NCBI GenBank assembly: GCA_030528345.1 | Contig: JAUMZB010000017.1 | Coordinates: forward strand, 1 to 45,195 | Length of the DNA stretch: 45,195 bases | Direction: 5' to 3' | DNA from: Eikenella sp. | GTDB lineage: Bacteria > Pseudomonadota > Gammaproteobacteria > Burkholderiales > Neisseriaceae | In this document: positions 20,755 through 29,097 of the stretch, piece by piece | How the letters are laid out: every line of letters starts with the position of its first letter | Position numbering within the stretch: position 1 is the stretch's first letter | Program-made: the position numbers and the translations under genes | The notes under the pieces: model-generated | Told to the model about the DNA's origin: nothing | Database searches by the model: none | Seen by the model: only the letters and a program-made list of their open reading frames with translations

Positions 20755-21708
20755 ATGCAGCCGCTCACCGTGGTGTCTTTGGATCAAGACACCTTAATCG
20801 ATCAAAATTATCATCTTGATTTTCCACACCAACTCATCCTCCATCCCAGTACCGCAGCAGAGCAAACCGCCGCCCATCTGGCCGGCGCCGATATTGTCAT
20901 CAGCAATAAAGTCAGCATTACTGCCGAACACATGGCGGCCAATCCCCAATTGAAACTGATCGCCGTGGCCGCCACCGGCTACGACCACATCGACATCCAA
21001 ACCGCCCGCGAACAGGGCATCAGGGTGTGCAATATCCCCGGTTACGGAAACGATTCGGTTGCCGAACACGCCTTTATGCTGATGATGGCCTTGATGCGCC
21101 AGCTGCCCGCTTATCAACGCGATGTGGCTGCCGGACTGTGGGCTTCCTCACCCCACGCTTTCTATTTCGGCGCCCCCATACGCGATTTAAACGGCAAAAC
21201 CTTGGGCATCTTCGGCCGCGGCGGCATCGGCACCGCCCTGGCCCAACGCGCAGAGGCGTTCGGTATGCGGGTGATTTTCGGCGAACACAAACATGCAGCA
21301 CACATCCGACCGGGCTACCTGAAATTCGAAGAAGTCTTAAGCCGGGCCGATGTTATTTCCCTGCATTGTCCGCTCAATGAAGACACCCGCAATATGATTG
21401 GGGAAGCGGAATTGAAAATGATGAAACCGCAAGCCGTGTTGATTAATGCCGGCCGCGGCGGTTTGGTGGACGAACAGGCTTTGGTCGCGGCCCTCAAATA
21501 CGGCCAGCTCGGCGGCGCCGGCTTTGATGTTTTGACCGAAGAACCGCCCCGCAACGGCAATCCATTGCTCAACACCCGCCTGCCCAATTTGATCCTTACC
21601 CCGCACATGGCTTGGGGCAGCCAAGAAGCAATGCGGCGTTTATTCGATATGTTGAACGACAACATCAATGCATTCGTACACGGAACAGCACGCAATATCG
21701 TTGTCTGA
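20755..21708 (+). CDS. D-2-hydroxyacid dehydrogenase (glycerate/hydroxypyruvate reductase-like)
   Basis: A 317-residue NAD(P)-dependent dehydrogenase that reduces 2-keto acids to D-2-hydroxy acids. The nucleotide-binding motif is LGIFGRGGIGTALAQRAEAFG. The catalytic residues are R in INAGRGGLVDEQAL, E in FDVLTEEPP and H in LTPHMAWGS. The N-terminal substrate domain contains VAATGYDHIDIQTAREQGI. The subgroup looks closest to HprA-type glycerate dehydrogenases, but hydroxypyruvate as substrate is inference. An uptake sequence (21312-21323) is inside the gene and encodes GYLK. AAAGGAAA precedes the ATG. It is the first rightward gene after the direction switch. Confidence 0.92.
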   Translation: MQPLTVVSLDQDTLIDQNYHLDFPHQLILHPSTAAEQTAAHLAGADIVISNKVSITAEHMAANPQLKLIAVAATGYDHIDIQTAREQGIRVCNIPGYGNDSVAEHAFMLMMALMRQLPAYQRDVAAGLWASSPHAFYFGAPIRDLNGKTLGIFGRGGIGTALAQRAEAFGMRVIFGEHKHAAHIRPGYLKFEEVLSRADVISLHCPLNEDTRNMIGEAELKMMKPQAVLINAGRGGLVDEQALVAALKYGQLGGAGFDVLTEEPPRNGNPLLNTRLPNLILTPHMAWGSQEAMRRLFDMLNDNINAFVHGTARNIVV

Positions 21709-22055
21709 ACCGTTATTCTTAAGAGCCTGAATACCGAATCTTCAAACACAAAAACAGAACTTCCGTATTCAGGCTGCCTGAAAGCCGAAAAGCGGCCGAT
21801 TGCCTGTTTAGCCAACCCGCCTTATCCACTTATTGTACAAAAACAAAAAACTTATCCACAATTGCCCACCGCCTGAATAAAAGATTTCCACAGGCTGTTT
21901 TCGAAATACTGTTTTATTTCTCTTATGGATATTGCTTTATCCACTGTTTCGCCGCTACTTTATTATCAATATCCAAATATTTTCTATAAATTAAATTTTT
22001 GACATACAATCGGCCAATCGTTTCAGATCTACTCAATAGAAAAGGAAATCATCAT
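21709..22055. other. AT-rich intergenic region with DnaA boxes: candidate replication-origin element
   Basis: Gene-free and much richer in A/T than its surroundings. DnaA boxes, all on the plus strand: TTATCCACT at 21822-21830, a perfect TTATCCACA at 21852-21860, TTATCCACT at 21937-21945, and a poorer TTTCCACAG at 21885-21893. They are followed by a strongly A/T stretch (about 21957-22000) that could serve as the unwinding element. An exact Simonsiella-type uptake sequence (21771-21782) and an 11-bp inverted repeat (AGCCTGAATAC / GTATTCAGGCT, 21724-21774), the likely terminator of the dehydrogenase gene, lie at its left end. TTGACA at 21999-22004 may be the -35 of the downstream hydrolase gene. 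Confidence 0.65.
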
Positions 22056-22805
22056 ATGAAAACAACACATCCTTTGCCTTATATTACCCGTACACTGGCT
22101 TACACCAACGAAGACGGTACGGTTTCAAAAAGCCGGTTATGCCTGCCCCAACATGCTGTAGACGGCCTGTCTGCAGTATTGGTATTCCCCGAATGGTGGG
22201 GCATGAGCGAACATGCGAAGCACAGCGCGGAACGTTTGGCTCAAGCGGGCTATGCCGCCATGACGGTGGATTTATACGGTGATGCTGTCCTCACCGACGA
22301 CGCTGCCGTGGCTAATGAAAAAATGAATGCTCTATTGGCCGAGCCACAAATTTTGGCCGAACGTACCGATTTGGCTTTGCAAGCGGTAAAAAACCTGTCT
22401 GAAGTCAATAAAAACCGCATTGCCGCCATCGGTTTCTGTTTCGGCGGCAAAGTGGCTCTGGACATGGCCAGACGCGGAGCAGACCTTAAAGCGGTATGCA
22501 GTTTCCACGGCAACTTAACACCGGCGATTCCCGCTGTTCCGGGCATGGTCAAAGCTGAATTACTGGTACAGCACGGGGGGCTCGACAGCATGGTCAGCAT
22601 GGAGAGCCTCAACGCTTTCCGTGCCGAAATGGATGCCGCCGGAGCAACTTACCACATCGATGTATTCCCCAAAGCCAAGCACGGCTTCACCAATCCGCAG
22701 GCCACCGCCAATGGAGAGAAAAACGGTGCCGATTTGGCTTACAACGAAGAAGCGGCCGCACTGGCTTGGCAAAATATGTTGGATTTTCTGGCTAAAAATA
22801 TTTGA
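22056..22805 (+). CDS. Dienelactone hydrolase family protein
   Basis: A 249-residue alpha/beta hydrolase of the dienelactone hydrolase family (PF01738). The Cys nucleophile sits in AAIGFCFGGKVALDMA, the Asp is expected near LLVQHGGLDSMVS, and the His is in PKAKHGFTNPQA. It is a soluble cytoplasmic enzyme without signal peptide. No chlorocatechol pathway genes are nearby, so the true substrate is unknown. The start at 22056 follows AAAAGGAAA, while the longer frame upstream lacks such a site. It is placed between the two DnaA-box regions and converges with lpxC. Confidence 0.9.
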   Translation: MKTTHPLPYITRTLAYTNEDGTVSKSRLCLPQHAVDGLSAVLVFPEWWGMSEHAKHSAERLAQAGYAAMTVDLYGDAVLTDDAAVANEKMNALLAEPQILAERTDLALQAVKNLSEVNKNRIAAIGFCFGGKVALDMARRGADLKAVCSFHGNLTPAIPAVPGMVKAELLVQHGGLDSMVSMESLNAFRAEMDAAGATYHIDVFPKAKHGFTNPQATANGEKNGADLAYNEEAAALAWQNMLDFLAKNI

Positions 22806-22821
22806 TTCCAAGATAAAAATC

Positions 22822-22857
22822 AGGCTACCTGAAAACTGCTGTGCTTTCAGGTAGCCC
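22822..22857. terminator. Inverted uptake-sequence terminator between hydrolase gene and lpxC
   Basis: Uptake sequences at 22822-22833 (exact) and 22846-22857 (one mismatch) form a 12-pair stem with a ten-base loop between converging genes, with A-rich flanks on the left. Confidence 0.75.
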
Positions 22858-22875
22858 GATTGATCGGACAAACGG

Positions 22876-23793
22876 CTAAGCCGCTTTGGGCAAAGCATGA
22901 AAAGCGTCGGGCAAGCCTTCATCATGTGGAAAAGTTACCCATTCATGGCTGCTTTCATCGGCCAACACCGCGCGCAACAAAGCATTATTGACCGCATGGC
23001 CGGATTTATGGCCCTCAAAAGCACCGATGATCGGCGCGCCCACAATATACAGATCACCGATGGCATCCAAGATTTTATGCCGCACAAATTCATCGGGATA
23101 ACGCAAACCTTCCGGATTCAATACGTCATCATCATCAATGACCACCGCATTATTCAGATTGCCGCCCAAACCCAAACCGTGGGCGCGCATCATTTCCACT
23201 TCCTGCATAAAACCGAAAGTGCGGGCGCGGGCAATTTCATCAATATAAGAAGCGCCGGCAAAATCAATTTCAAAAGTGGGATTGCTGCGGTTGAACACCG
23301 GATGGTCGAATTCAATCGTCAAACTGAGTTTGAAGCCGTCATAAGGTAAAAAACGCACCCATTTGCCGCTTTCTTTCACTTCCACCGGTTTCAGAATGCG
23401 CAAAAAGCGTTTTTCGGCTTTCTGGCTTACAATGCCGGCATTTTGCAGCAGGTAGATAAACGGCAGGCTGGAACCGTCCATAATCGGAATTTCCGGCGCA
23501 TTGAGCTCGATCAAAACATTGTCGATGCCGTAAGCGGCCAAGGCCGACATAATGTGTTCGATGGTGCCCACCCGCACTCCCTGATCGGTAACCACGGTAG
23601 AAGACAAACGGGTATCGTTGATGAGATAAGGATTGAGGGCAATCACCTCCCCCTGCTTACCTGACAAATCCTTACGGCGAAAAGCAATGCCGCTGTTTTC
23701 CTCAGCCGGATAAAGTGTCAGCGCCACCCGTTCGCCGGAGTGCAAACCGACGCCGGTAACGCTGACAGGCTTGGCCAAAGTGCGTTGCTGCAT
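22876..23793 (-). CDS. lpxC: UDP-3-O-acyl-N-acetylglucosamine deacetylase
   Basis: The committed step of lipid A synthesis: zinc-dependent removal of acetate from UDP-3-O-acyl-GlcNAc in the cytoplasm. The 305-residue length is typical. Visible zinc ligands are H80 in RVGTIEHIMSAL, and H and D in VRHKILDAIGDLY. The catalytic loop EGHKSGHAVNNALLRAV carries the general-acid His. The N-terminus MQQRTLAKPVSVTGVGLHSG is canonical. In Neisseria lpxC lies beside the class I pilin locus; no pilin is adjacent here. An AT-rich DnaA-box region lies upstream. Confidence 0.98.
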   Translation of the reverse strand: MQQRTLAKPVSVTGVGLHSGERVALTLYPAEENSGIAFRRKDLSGKQGEVIALNPYLINDTRLSSTVVTDQGVRVGTIEHIMSALAAYGIDNVLIELNAPEIPIMDGSSLPFIYLLQNAGIVSQKAEKRFLRILKPVEVKESGKWVRFLPYDGFKLSLTIEFDHPVFNRSNPTFEIDFAGASYIDEIARARTFGFMQEVEMMRAHGLGLGGNLNNAVVIDDDDVLNPEGLRYPDEFVRHKILDAIGDLYIVGAPIIGAFEGHKSGHAVNNALLRAVLADESSHEWVTFPHDEGLPDAFHALPKAA

Positions 23794-24157
23794 AACAATA
23801 TTTTCCTACATCAATTTTATCGTGCCGAATCATACGTGAAATTTTTCTTGCCCGCCTGCGGCTTTGATTAAATTTACCTATGGTTCAGGTAGCCTGCCGC
23901 TCGGGCGGAACCAAACCGTGCTTTTCCTGCTGTTTATCCACAGCAACATCGGTCCAATAATGATTTGTCCATTGGTTTCTACTCAGATTCCTCCTACTTA
24001 TCCCGACCACAACAACAGCTTTTCCAAAAAGAAAGTTTCATAAAAATAAATACTTGAATGATTAATCCACAAATTTCTTTTGCTTTATTATTAAATACAC
24101 CATTTTTGTTTCTTAAATAAATTTATAATTTTTCGGTTATCAAATGGTTTCTGTTTC
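23794..24157. other. Second AT-rich intergenic region with DnaA boxes
   Basis: Lies between the divergent starts of lpxC and waaC. It contains a perfect DnaA box TTATCCACA at 23934-23942 and an 8-of-9 match TAATCCACA at 24063-24071, followed by about 85 bp of nearly pure A/T up to the waaC start. An exact uptake sequence is at 23884-23895. It must also hold both promoters, but I see no clear -35/-10 pair for either. With the region at 21,709 it could form a two-part origin, or it may merely be an AT-rich promoter region. Confidence 0.5.
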
Positions 24158-25129
24158 ATGAAAATTCTGTTGGTCCGTTTATCCAGTATGGGCGATTTGA
24201 TTCATACCCTGCCTGCAATACAAGATTTGTCCCTCCGACATCCGAAAATCGAGCTGCATTGGCTGGCTGAAAGCGCTTTTGCCGATATCCCCCGCCTGCA
24301 TCCCTTTGTCCGGCAGATTATTCCCATGCGTTGGCGGATGTGGCGAAAAAATCTGTTTGATTCAAGCATCCGGCAGGAAATCGGTGATTTGAAACAAACC
24401 TTACAAGCCAATGCCTACGATTTTGTTTTAGACAGCCAGGGTTTGCTGAAAAGTGTCCTGTTTGCCCGTATGGCGAAAGCGCCGATCAAAGGGTTCGATA
24501 AACACAGCGCCCGGGAAGGGACTGCTGCCTGGTTTTACCGGCAAAGTTTTCAGGTAGCCAAAGGCCGCGATGCGGTTTGGCGCAACCGGGAGCTGTTTGC
24601 CAAAGTGTTTGGCTATTCTTTTACGGAACAACCGGATTTTGGAATGGCCATTCCGTCTGATATCCATGTACCTGGTCTGCCGAAACGTTTCCGTGTGGCC
24701 CTGCATGCCACCAGTCGGGACAGCAAGCTTTGGCCGGAAAACCGTTGGCTTGAGCTGCTGCAAACATTACACGCACAAGACGCTGCCGGCGTTTGGCTGC
24801 CTTGGGGAAACGAAAACGAGCGCCGGAGGGCGCTGCGTCTGGCAGACAAGATCCCCGGGGCTTGGGTAAGCGGACGTTTGGATTTGTTGCAGACGGCTTA
24901 TGTTTTGCGGCAATCGGTAGGCGTAATCGGTGTGGATACCGGTTTGCTGCATTTGGCAAACGGTTTAAACAAACCCTTGATAGGCATTTATACCGACACC
25001 GATCCGGTAAAAACAGGGGTGCAGACTTCGCCTTGGGCATTTAATTTGGGCGGCATCGGCAAAATCCCTGCTGTTGATGAAGTTTTGGCTGCTTTATCTG
25101 TGGCCGAAAATACCCGCCGGGCTACCTGA
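24158..25129 (+). CDS. waaC: ADP-heptose:LPS heptosyltransferase I
   Basis: Adds the first L-glycero-D-manno-heptose to Kdo2-lipid A, building the lipooligosaccharide inner core at the cytoplasmic face of the inner membrane. A GT9 family protein of 323 residues. Typical elements: [23 protein letters not shown] at the start, [19 protein letters not shown], and the nucleotide-sugar site [30 protein letters not shown]. An uptake sequence inside (24549-24560) encodes FQVA. A second one (25119-25130) supplies the stop codon, so the protein ends RRAT. It is immediately upstream of etfB but probably transcribed separately. Confidence 0.95.
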   Translation: MKILLVRLSSMGDLIHTLPAIQDLSLRHPKIELHWLAESAFADIPRLHPFVRQIIPMRWRMWRKNLFDSSIRQEIGDLKQTLQANAYDFVLDSQGLLKSVLFARMAKAPIKGFDKHSAREGTAAWFYRQSFQVAKGRDAVWRNRELFAKVFGYSFTEQPDFGMAIPSDIHVPGLPKRFRVALHATSRDSKLWPENRWLELLQTLHAQDAAGVWLPWGNENERRRALRLADKIPGAWVSGRLDLLQTAYVLRQSVGVIGVDTGLLHLANGLNKPLIGIYTDTDPVKTGVQTSPWAFNLGGIGKIPAVDEVLAALSVAENTRRAT

Positions 25130-25253
25130 AAGTGTTTTGAGGCAGGTATTTACATTTTTATGGCGCAAACTTGCATTATCTTTCAGGAGTGGGCAAAATA
25201 CAGCGTTGTACCCGTATTGGTTTTACTTTCCATTCAACAAACAAGGAGAAGGC

Positions 25254-26003
25254 ATGAAAGCACTGGTTGCCGTAAAACGCGTGGTTGATTTCAATGTCAA
25301 AGTGCGTGTGAAAGCCGATGGTTCCGATGTGGACATCGGCAATGTCAAAATGTCCATGAACCCGTTTGACGAAATCGCCGTAGAAGAAGCTGTGCGTTTG
25401 AAAGAAGCCGGCAAGATCAGCGAAATCGTGGTGGTGTCTCTGGGTGTAAAGCAATGTGAGGAAACCCTGCGTACCGCATTGGCAATGGGTGCCGACCGTG
25501 CCGTTCATGTGGAAACCGATGCCAAATTGGAGCCTTTGGCGGTGGCCAAATGCCTGAAAGCCTTGGCCGATAAAGAACAGCCCCAGTTGCTGATTTTGGG
25601 CAAGCAGGCCATTGACGACGATGCCAACCAAACCGCGCAAATGTTGGCCGCCCTTTTGAATGCGCCGCAGGGTACGTTTGCCAGCAAAGTGGAAGTGGGC
25701 GACGGCGAAGTGGCCGTTACCCGTGAAATCGACGGCGGTTTGGAAACCGTAGCTTTAAAACTGCCGGCGGTGATCAGCACCGACTTGCGTTTGAACGAGC
25801 CGCGCTATGTGAAGCTGCCCAACATCATGGCGGCAAAGAAAAAACCTTTGGAAAAAATCGCCTTGGCCGATTTGGGCGTGGATGCCGCGCCCCGTTTGAA
25901 TCAGGTGAAAGTGGCCGAACCCAAAGCCCGCAGCGCCGGTATCAGAGTGGACAGCGTGGCCGAATTGGTAGCCAAGTTGAAAAACGAAGCCAAGGTTATT
26001 TAA
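25254..26003 (+). CDS. etfB: Electron transfer flavoprotein beta subunit
   Basis: Small subunit of the electron transfer flavoprotein, which takes electrons from acyl-CoA and other dehydrogenases and passes them to ETF-ubiquinone oxidoreductase. It binds AMP. The 249-residue protein shows the canonical [19 protein letters not shown] start, [40 protein letters not shown] and the signature [20 protein letters not shown]. The ATG at 25254 follows AAGGAGAAGG. It is separated from etfA by 10 bp, so the two are one operon. A weak TTTACA (25149-25154) with CATTAT (25174-25179) upstream has 19-bp spacing and is only a possible promoter. Confidence 0.97.
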   Translation: MKALVAVKRVVDFNVKVRVKADGSDVDIGNVKMSMNPFDEIAVEEAVRLKEAGKISEIVVVSLGVKQCEETLRTALAMGADRAVHVETDAKLEPLAVAKCLKALADKEQPQLLILGKQAIDDDANQTAQMLAALLNAPQGTFASKVEVGDGEVAVTREIDGGLETVALKLPAVISTDLRLNEPRYVKLPNIMAAKKKPLEKIALADLGVDAAPRLNQVKVAEPKARSAGIRVDSVAELVAKLKNEAKVI

Positions 26004-26013
26004 GGAGAAAGCC

Positions 26014-26943
26014 ATGACTGTATTGATTATTGCCGAACACGACAACGCAAAACTCAATCCCGCCACCCTGCATGCGGTAACCGCCGCCCAAAAATTGGGC
26101 GAGGTGCATGTATTGGTGGCCGGCAACGGTGCTGCCGCCGTGGCCGATCAGGCCAAACAGGTTGCCGGTGTGGCCAAAGTATTGTTGGCGGACGCCGCCC
26201 ATTATGCGGAAAGCCTGCCCGAAGAAGTGGCACCTCTGGTGGTAAAACTGGCTGGCGGCTACAGCCACATTGGCGCTACTGCCACTGCTTTCGGCAAAAA
26301 CCTGCTGCCGCGCGTGGCCGCGCTGTTGGATTGCTCCCAAGTATCCGATTTAACCGAAGTGGTGGATGCGCAAACATTTGTGCGCCCGATTTATGCCGGC
26401 AATGCATTTGCCACGGTAAACAGCAGTGAATCCAAACTGGTATTGACTTTCCGCGCCACCGCTTTCGATGCGGCGGCGGCCGAAGGCGGTAATGCGGCGG
26501 TGGAAACCGTAGAAGCCGCCCCGGTTCAAGGTTTGAGCCGTTTTGTGGGTCGCGAACTGACCAAATCCGACCGCCCGGAGCTCACCCAAGCCAAAATCAT
26601 TGTTTCCGGCGGCCGTGCATTGGCCAATGCCGAACAATTCAACAGCGTGCTCACGCCCTTGGCCGATAAATTGGGTGCCGCCATCGGCGCTTCCCGTGCG
26701 GCGGTGGATGCCGGCTATGCGCCCAACGATTACCAGGTCGGCCAAACCGGCAAAGTAGTGGCGCCCGAACTGTATATTGCCGTCGGTATTTCCGGTGCCA
26801 TCCAGCACATTGCCGGAATGCAGGACAGCAAAGTGATTGTGGCCATCAATAAAGATCCGGAGGCACCGATTTTCAATGTTGCCGACTACGGTTTGGTAGC
26901 CGATTTGTTTACTGCGGTGCCCGAATTGGTTGACGCGCTGTAA
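26014..26943 (+). CDS. etfA: Electron transfer flavoprotein alpha subunit
   Basis: FAD-binding large subunit of the electron transfer flavoprotein, 309 residues. The N-terminal domain starts [19 protein letters not shown]. The C-terminal FAD domain contains [80 protein letters not shown] in short pieces ([38 protein letters not shown]). It is translated right behind etfB with its own AAGGAG. A strong terminator follows at 26970. The partner dehydrogenases and the ubiquinone oxidoreductase are not in this window. Confidence 0.97.
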   Translation: MTVLIIAEHDNAKLNPATLHAVTAAQKLGEVHVLVAGNGAAAVADQAKQVAGVAKVLLADAAHYAESLPEEVAPLVVKLAGGYSHIGATATAFGKNLLPRVAALLDCSQVSDLTEVVDAQTFVRPIYAGNAFATVNSSESKLVLTFRATAFDAAAAEGGNAAVETVEAAPVQGLSRFVGRELTKSDRPELTQAKIIVSGGRALANAEQFNSVLTPLADKLGAAIGASRAAVDAGYAPNDYQVGQTGKVVAPELYIAVGISGAIQHIAGMQDSKVIVAINKDPEAPIFNVADYGLVADLFTAVPELVDAL

Positions 26944-26946
26944 AAA

Positions 26947-26962
26947 TGTTTCATGTGAAACC
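26947..26962. other. Weaker parS-like palindrome
   Basis: TGTTTCATGTGAAACC matches the parS consensus at 14 of 16 positions; the central CACGTG is changed to CATGTG. It lies three bases after the etfA stop codon. It may be a low-affinity or decayed ParB site, about 7 kb from the near-perfect one at 19,950. Confidence 0.45.
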
Positions 26963-26969
26963 ATCAAAT

Positions 26970-26997
26970 AAAAAGCCGGGTAAATCCCGGCTTTTTT
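26970..26997 (+). terminator. Rho-independent terminator after etfA
   Basis: The stem AAAAAGCCGGG / CCCGGCTTTTT has a five-base loop and a run of six T. It is symmetrical enough to act on leftward dnaJ transcripts too. Confidence 0.92.
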
Positions 26998-27029
26998 GTT
27001 TTTGAAAAATCCAATTAAAACAGAATAAA

Positions 27030-27060
27030 GCAGGATGCCTGGACTGTTCAGGCAGCCTGT
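27030..27060 (-). terminator. Imperfect hairpin after dnaJ containing a Kingella-type uptake sequence
   Basis: An inverted repeat, CAGGATGCCTGG against TCAGGCAGCCTG, lies about 27 bp past the dnaJ stop on the minus strand. Its right arm contains TTCAGGCAGCCT (27047-27058), an exact copy of the Kingella-type DUS on the minus strand. Confidence 0.5.
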
Positions 27061-27086
27061 TTAAGTACGTGATAGACAAGCAGCAA

Positions 27087-28205
27087 TCAGTCAAACAAAT
27101 CGCGCAGTTTGTCCATAAACGATTTTTGACGCGGCGTTTGTGCGCGGTTTAGGCCGGTGGAGATTTTTTCAAATTCTTCCAACAGTTCTTTTTGGCGTTC
27201 GGTAAGGTTGACCGGTGTTTCCACCACAATGTGGCAGTACAGGTCGCCAACGGCGGAAGAGCGCAGCGATTTCATGCCCTTGCCCTTTACCCGCATCCGG
27301 CGTCCGGTTTGGGTTTCTTTCGGAATATTGAGCTTGACGCGGCCGTCTAAAGTGGGCACTTCCACTTCGCCGCCCAAAGCAGCGGTGGTGAAGCTGATCG
27401 GCAGCTCGCAGTGCAGATCCATGCCGTCGCGCTCGAATATGTCGTGGCGGCGGATGTGCACCACTACGTATAAATCACCGGAAGGCGCACCGTGGGTGCC
27501 GGGTTCGCCTTCGCCGGCCAAGCGGATGCGTTGCTCGTCGTCGATGCCGGCCGGAATGTTTACTTCCAGTGTTTTGCGTGTTTTCACCAAGCCTGCGCCG
27601 TGGCATTTGACGCAGGGGTCTTTAATCTGTTTACCGGTGCCGTGGCAGCTGGGGCAGGTTTGCTGCAGTTGGAAAATGGCTTGGCGTACGTGTACTACGC
27701 CGCTGCCGCCGCAAGTGGAACAAGTAGTGGCCGATGTGCCGGGTTTGGCACCGCTGCCGTGGCACAAATCACATTCTTCATGTGTGGGAATGGTGATTTT
27801 TTTCTTGGCACCGGCTGCGGCTTCTTCCAGAGTGATTTCGATGTCGTAGCGCAAGTCGGCGCCTTGGAAGTTTTGCTGGCGTCCGCCACCGCCGCCGAAC
27901 ATTTGGCTGAAGATGTCGCCGAAATCGAATCCGCCTGCGCCGCCAAAACCGCCGAATCCGCCGCCGCCGCCCATATTCGGATCGACGCCGGCATGGCCGA
28001 ATTGGTCGTAGCGGGCCCGTTTCTCGGGATCGGACAAAATATCGTAGGCTTTTTGTACCTCTTTAAACTTTTCTTCCGCTTCTTTGTTGTCGGGATTGCG
28101 GTCGGGGTGGTATTGCATGGCCAGTTTGCGGTAGGCCTTTTTGATGTCGCTGTCGTTGGCTCCTTTGGCCACGCCCAGCACTTGGTAGTAGTCTTGATTG
28201 CTCAT
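27087..28205 (-). CDS. dnaJ: Chaperone protein DnaJ
   Basis: The Hsp40 co-chaperone that delivers unfolded proteins to DnaK and stimulates its ATPase. It has 372 residues. The J-domain is at the N-terminus with the HPD motif in [12 protein letters not shown] Gly/Phe-rich region follows (about 77-110). The four zinc-finger repeats are [24 protein letters not shown] and CVKCHGAG, and then the substrate-binding C-terminal domains. Neither dnaK nor grpE is adjacent in this window. The ATG at 28203-28205 gives [18 protein letters not shown]. Confidence 0.98.
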   Translation of the reverse strand: MSNQDYYQVLGVAKGANDSDIKKAYRKLAMQYHPDRNPDNKEAEEKFKEVQKAYDILSDPEKRARYDQFGHAGVDPNMGGGGGFGGFGGAGGFDFGDIFSQMFGGGGGRQQNFQGADLRYDIEITLEEAAAGAKKKITIPTHEECDLCHGSGAKPGTSATTCSTCGGSGVVHVRQAIFQLQQTCPSCHGTGKQIKDPCVKCHGAGLVKTRKTLEVNIPAGIDDEQRIRLAGEGEPGTHGAPSGDLYVVVHIRRHDIFERDGMDLHCELPISFTTAALGGEVEVPTLDGRVKLNIPKETQTGRRMRVKGKGMKSLRSSAVGDLYCHIVVETPVNLTERQKELLEEFEKISTGLNRAQTPRQKSFMDKLRDLFD

Positions 28206-28315
28206 GGTTTTTTCGCTTGAAAACAGATTTGCGCCGCAAATAGGGGCGAAAACGGGAAAAACAAGACGTCGCTCTTTTTTTCAGGTAGCCTTGGCGCTTT
28301 TTGGAAGCGTTAACC

Positions 28316-28933
28316 ATGTCTGTTTTGCTCTATCTGGCTTCCGGCAGCCCGCGGCGGCGGGAAATTCTGTTGTCTTTGGGATTTGAAGTGGTGCGGGTGG
28401 CGGCTGAAATCGACGAAACGCCCTACCCTGGCGAAGCTGCCGGCCCTTATGCTTTGCGGCTGGCGCAAGAAAAAAACCGTGCGGCACAAAGTGTGGCGCA
28501 ACAGCAGGGTTTGGATGCTGCGGTTCCGTTGTTGACGGCAGACACCACGGTGTCTTTGAACGGTCGGATTTTGGGCAAGCCCGAATCGCCAAAACAGGCG
28601 CGGGCCATGCTGCGGGCTTTGTCCGGCAGCGTGCACCAGGTGTTCACCGCAGTGTGTGTCAGCCGGGCGGGCAGGATGCAGTATGTGCTGCAACAGAGCG
28701 ATGTGCATTTCAAAACCCTGACAGCGGCGGAAATCGAGGCATACCTGGCCAGCGGCGAGCCGATGGACAAAGCGGGTGCCTACGGCATTCAAGGTTTGGG
28801 CGGGGTATTTGTGCAGCATTTGGCGGGCAGTTTTACCGGTGTGATGGGGTTGCCTGTGTTTGAGACAGCTGTTTTGTTGGCCGGGCTGGGTGTGGGGATA
28901 CCGGCTTTGGCGGGCAGGGAAGAGGCTACCTGA
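28316..28933 (+). CDS. maf: Maf-family nucleoside triphosphate pyrophosphatase (YhdE type)
   Basis: A 205-residue Maf protein that hydrolyses noncanonical or surplus nucleoside triphosphates to the monophosphate and diphosphate. The signature SGSPRRREILL is at residues 8-18, with ETPYPGE, the catalytic Asp in LLTADTTVSLNGRILGKP, and MDKAGAYGIQGLGG near the end. This pattern fits the dTTP/UTP-specific YhdE subgroup rather than YceF, from memory. The start at 28316 was chosen because the conserved LYLASGSPRR should begin within the first few residues. The stop codon lies inside an uptake sequence (28923-28934), giving the terminal EEAT. Another exact uptake sequence (28280-28291) precedes the gene. 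Confidence 0.93.
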   Translation: MSVLLYLASGSPRRREILLSLGFEVVRVAAEIDETPYPGEAAGPYALRLAQEKNRAAQSVAQQQGLDAAVPLLTADTTVSLNGRILGKPESPKQARAMLRALSGSVHQVFTAVCVSRAGRMQYVLQQSDVHFKTLTAAEIEAYLASGEPMDKAGAYGIQGLGGVFVQHLAGSFTGVMGLPVFETAVLLAGLGVGIPALAGREEAT

Positions 28934-29044
28934 ACAGACGTCGGAAGGGTTTTATTGGCCGGCCTGTATTGGGAAACCACCATTGTGAGGCCGATAATCA
29001 AGGGCGCAATGACGGATGCCGGATAAAGATGAAGGAACAAACGC

Positions 29045-29083
29045 AATCAAGGCTGCCTGAAGGGGTTTCAGGCAACCTTGATT
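29045..29083. terminator. Terminator between maf and cdsA with a Simonsiella-type uptake sequence
   Basis: A nearly perfect hairpin (outer arms AATCAAGG / CCTTGATT, inner CCTGAA / TTCAGG) includes AGGCTGCCTGAA at 29050-29061, an exact Simonsiella-type DUS. It lies between convergent genes. Confidence 0.75.
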
Positions 29084-29097
29084 GATTGAGCGGGGGC

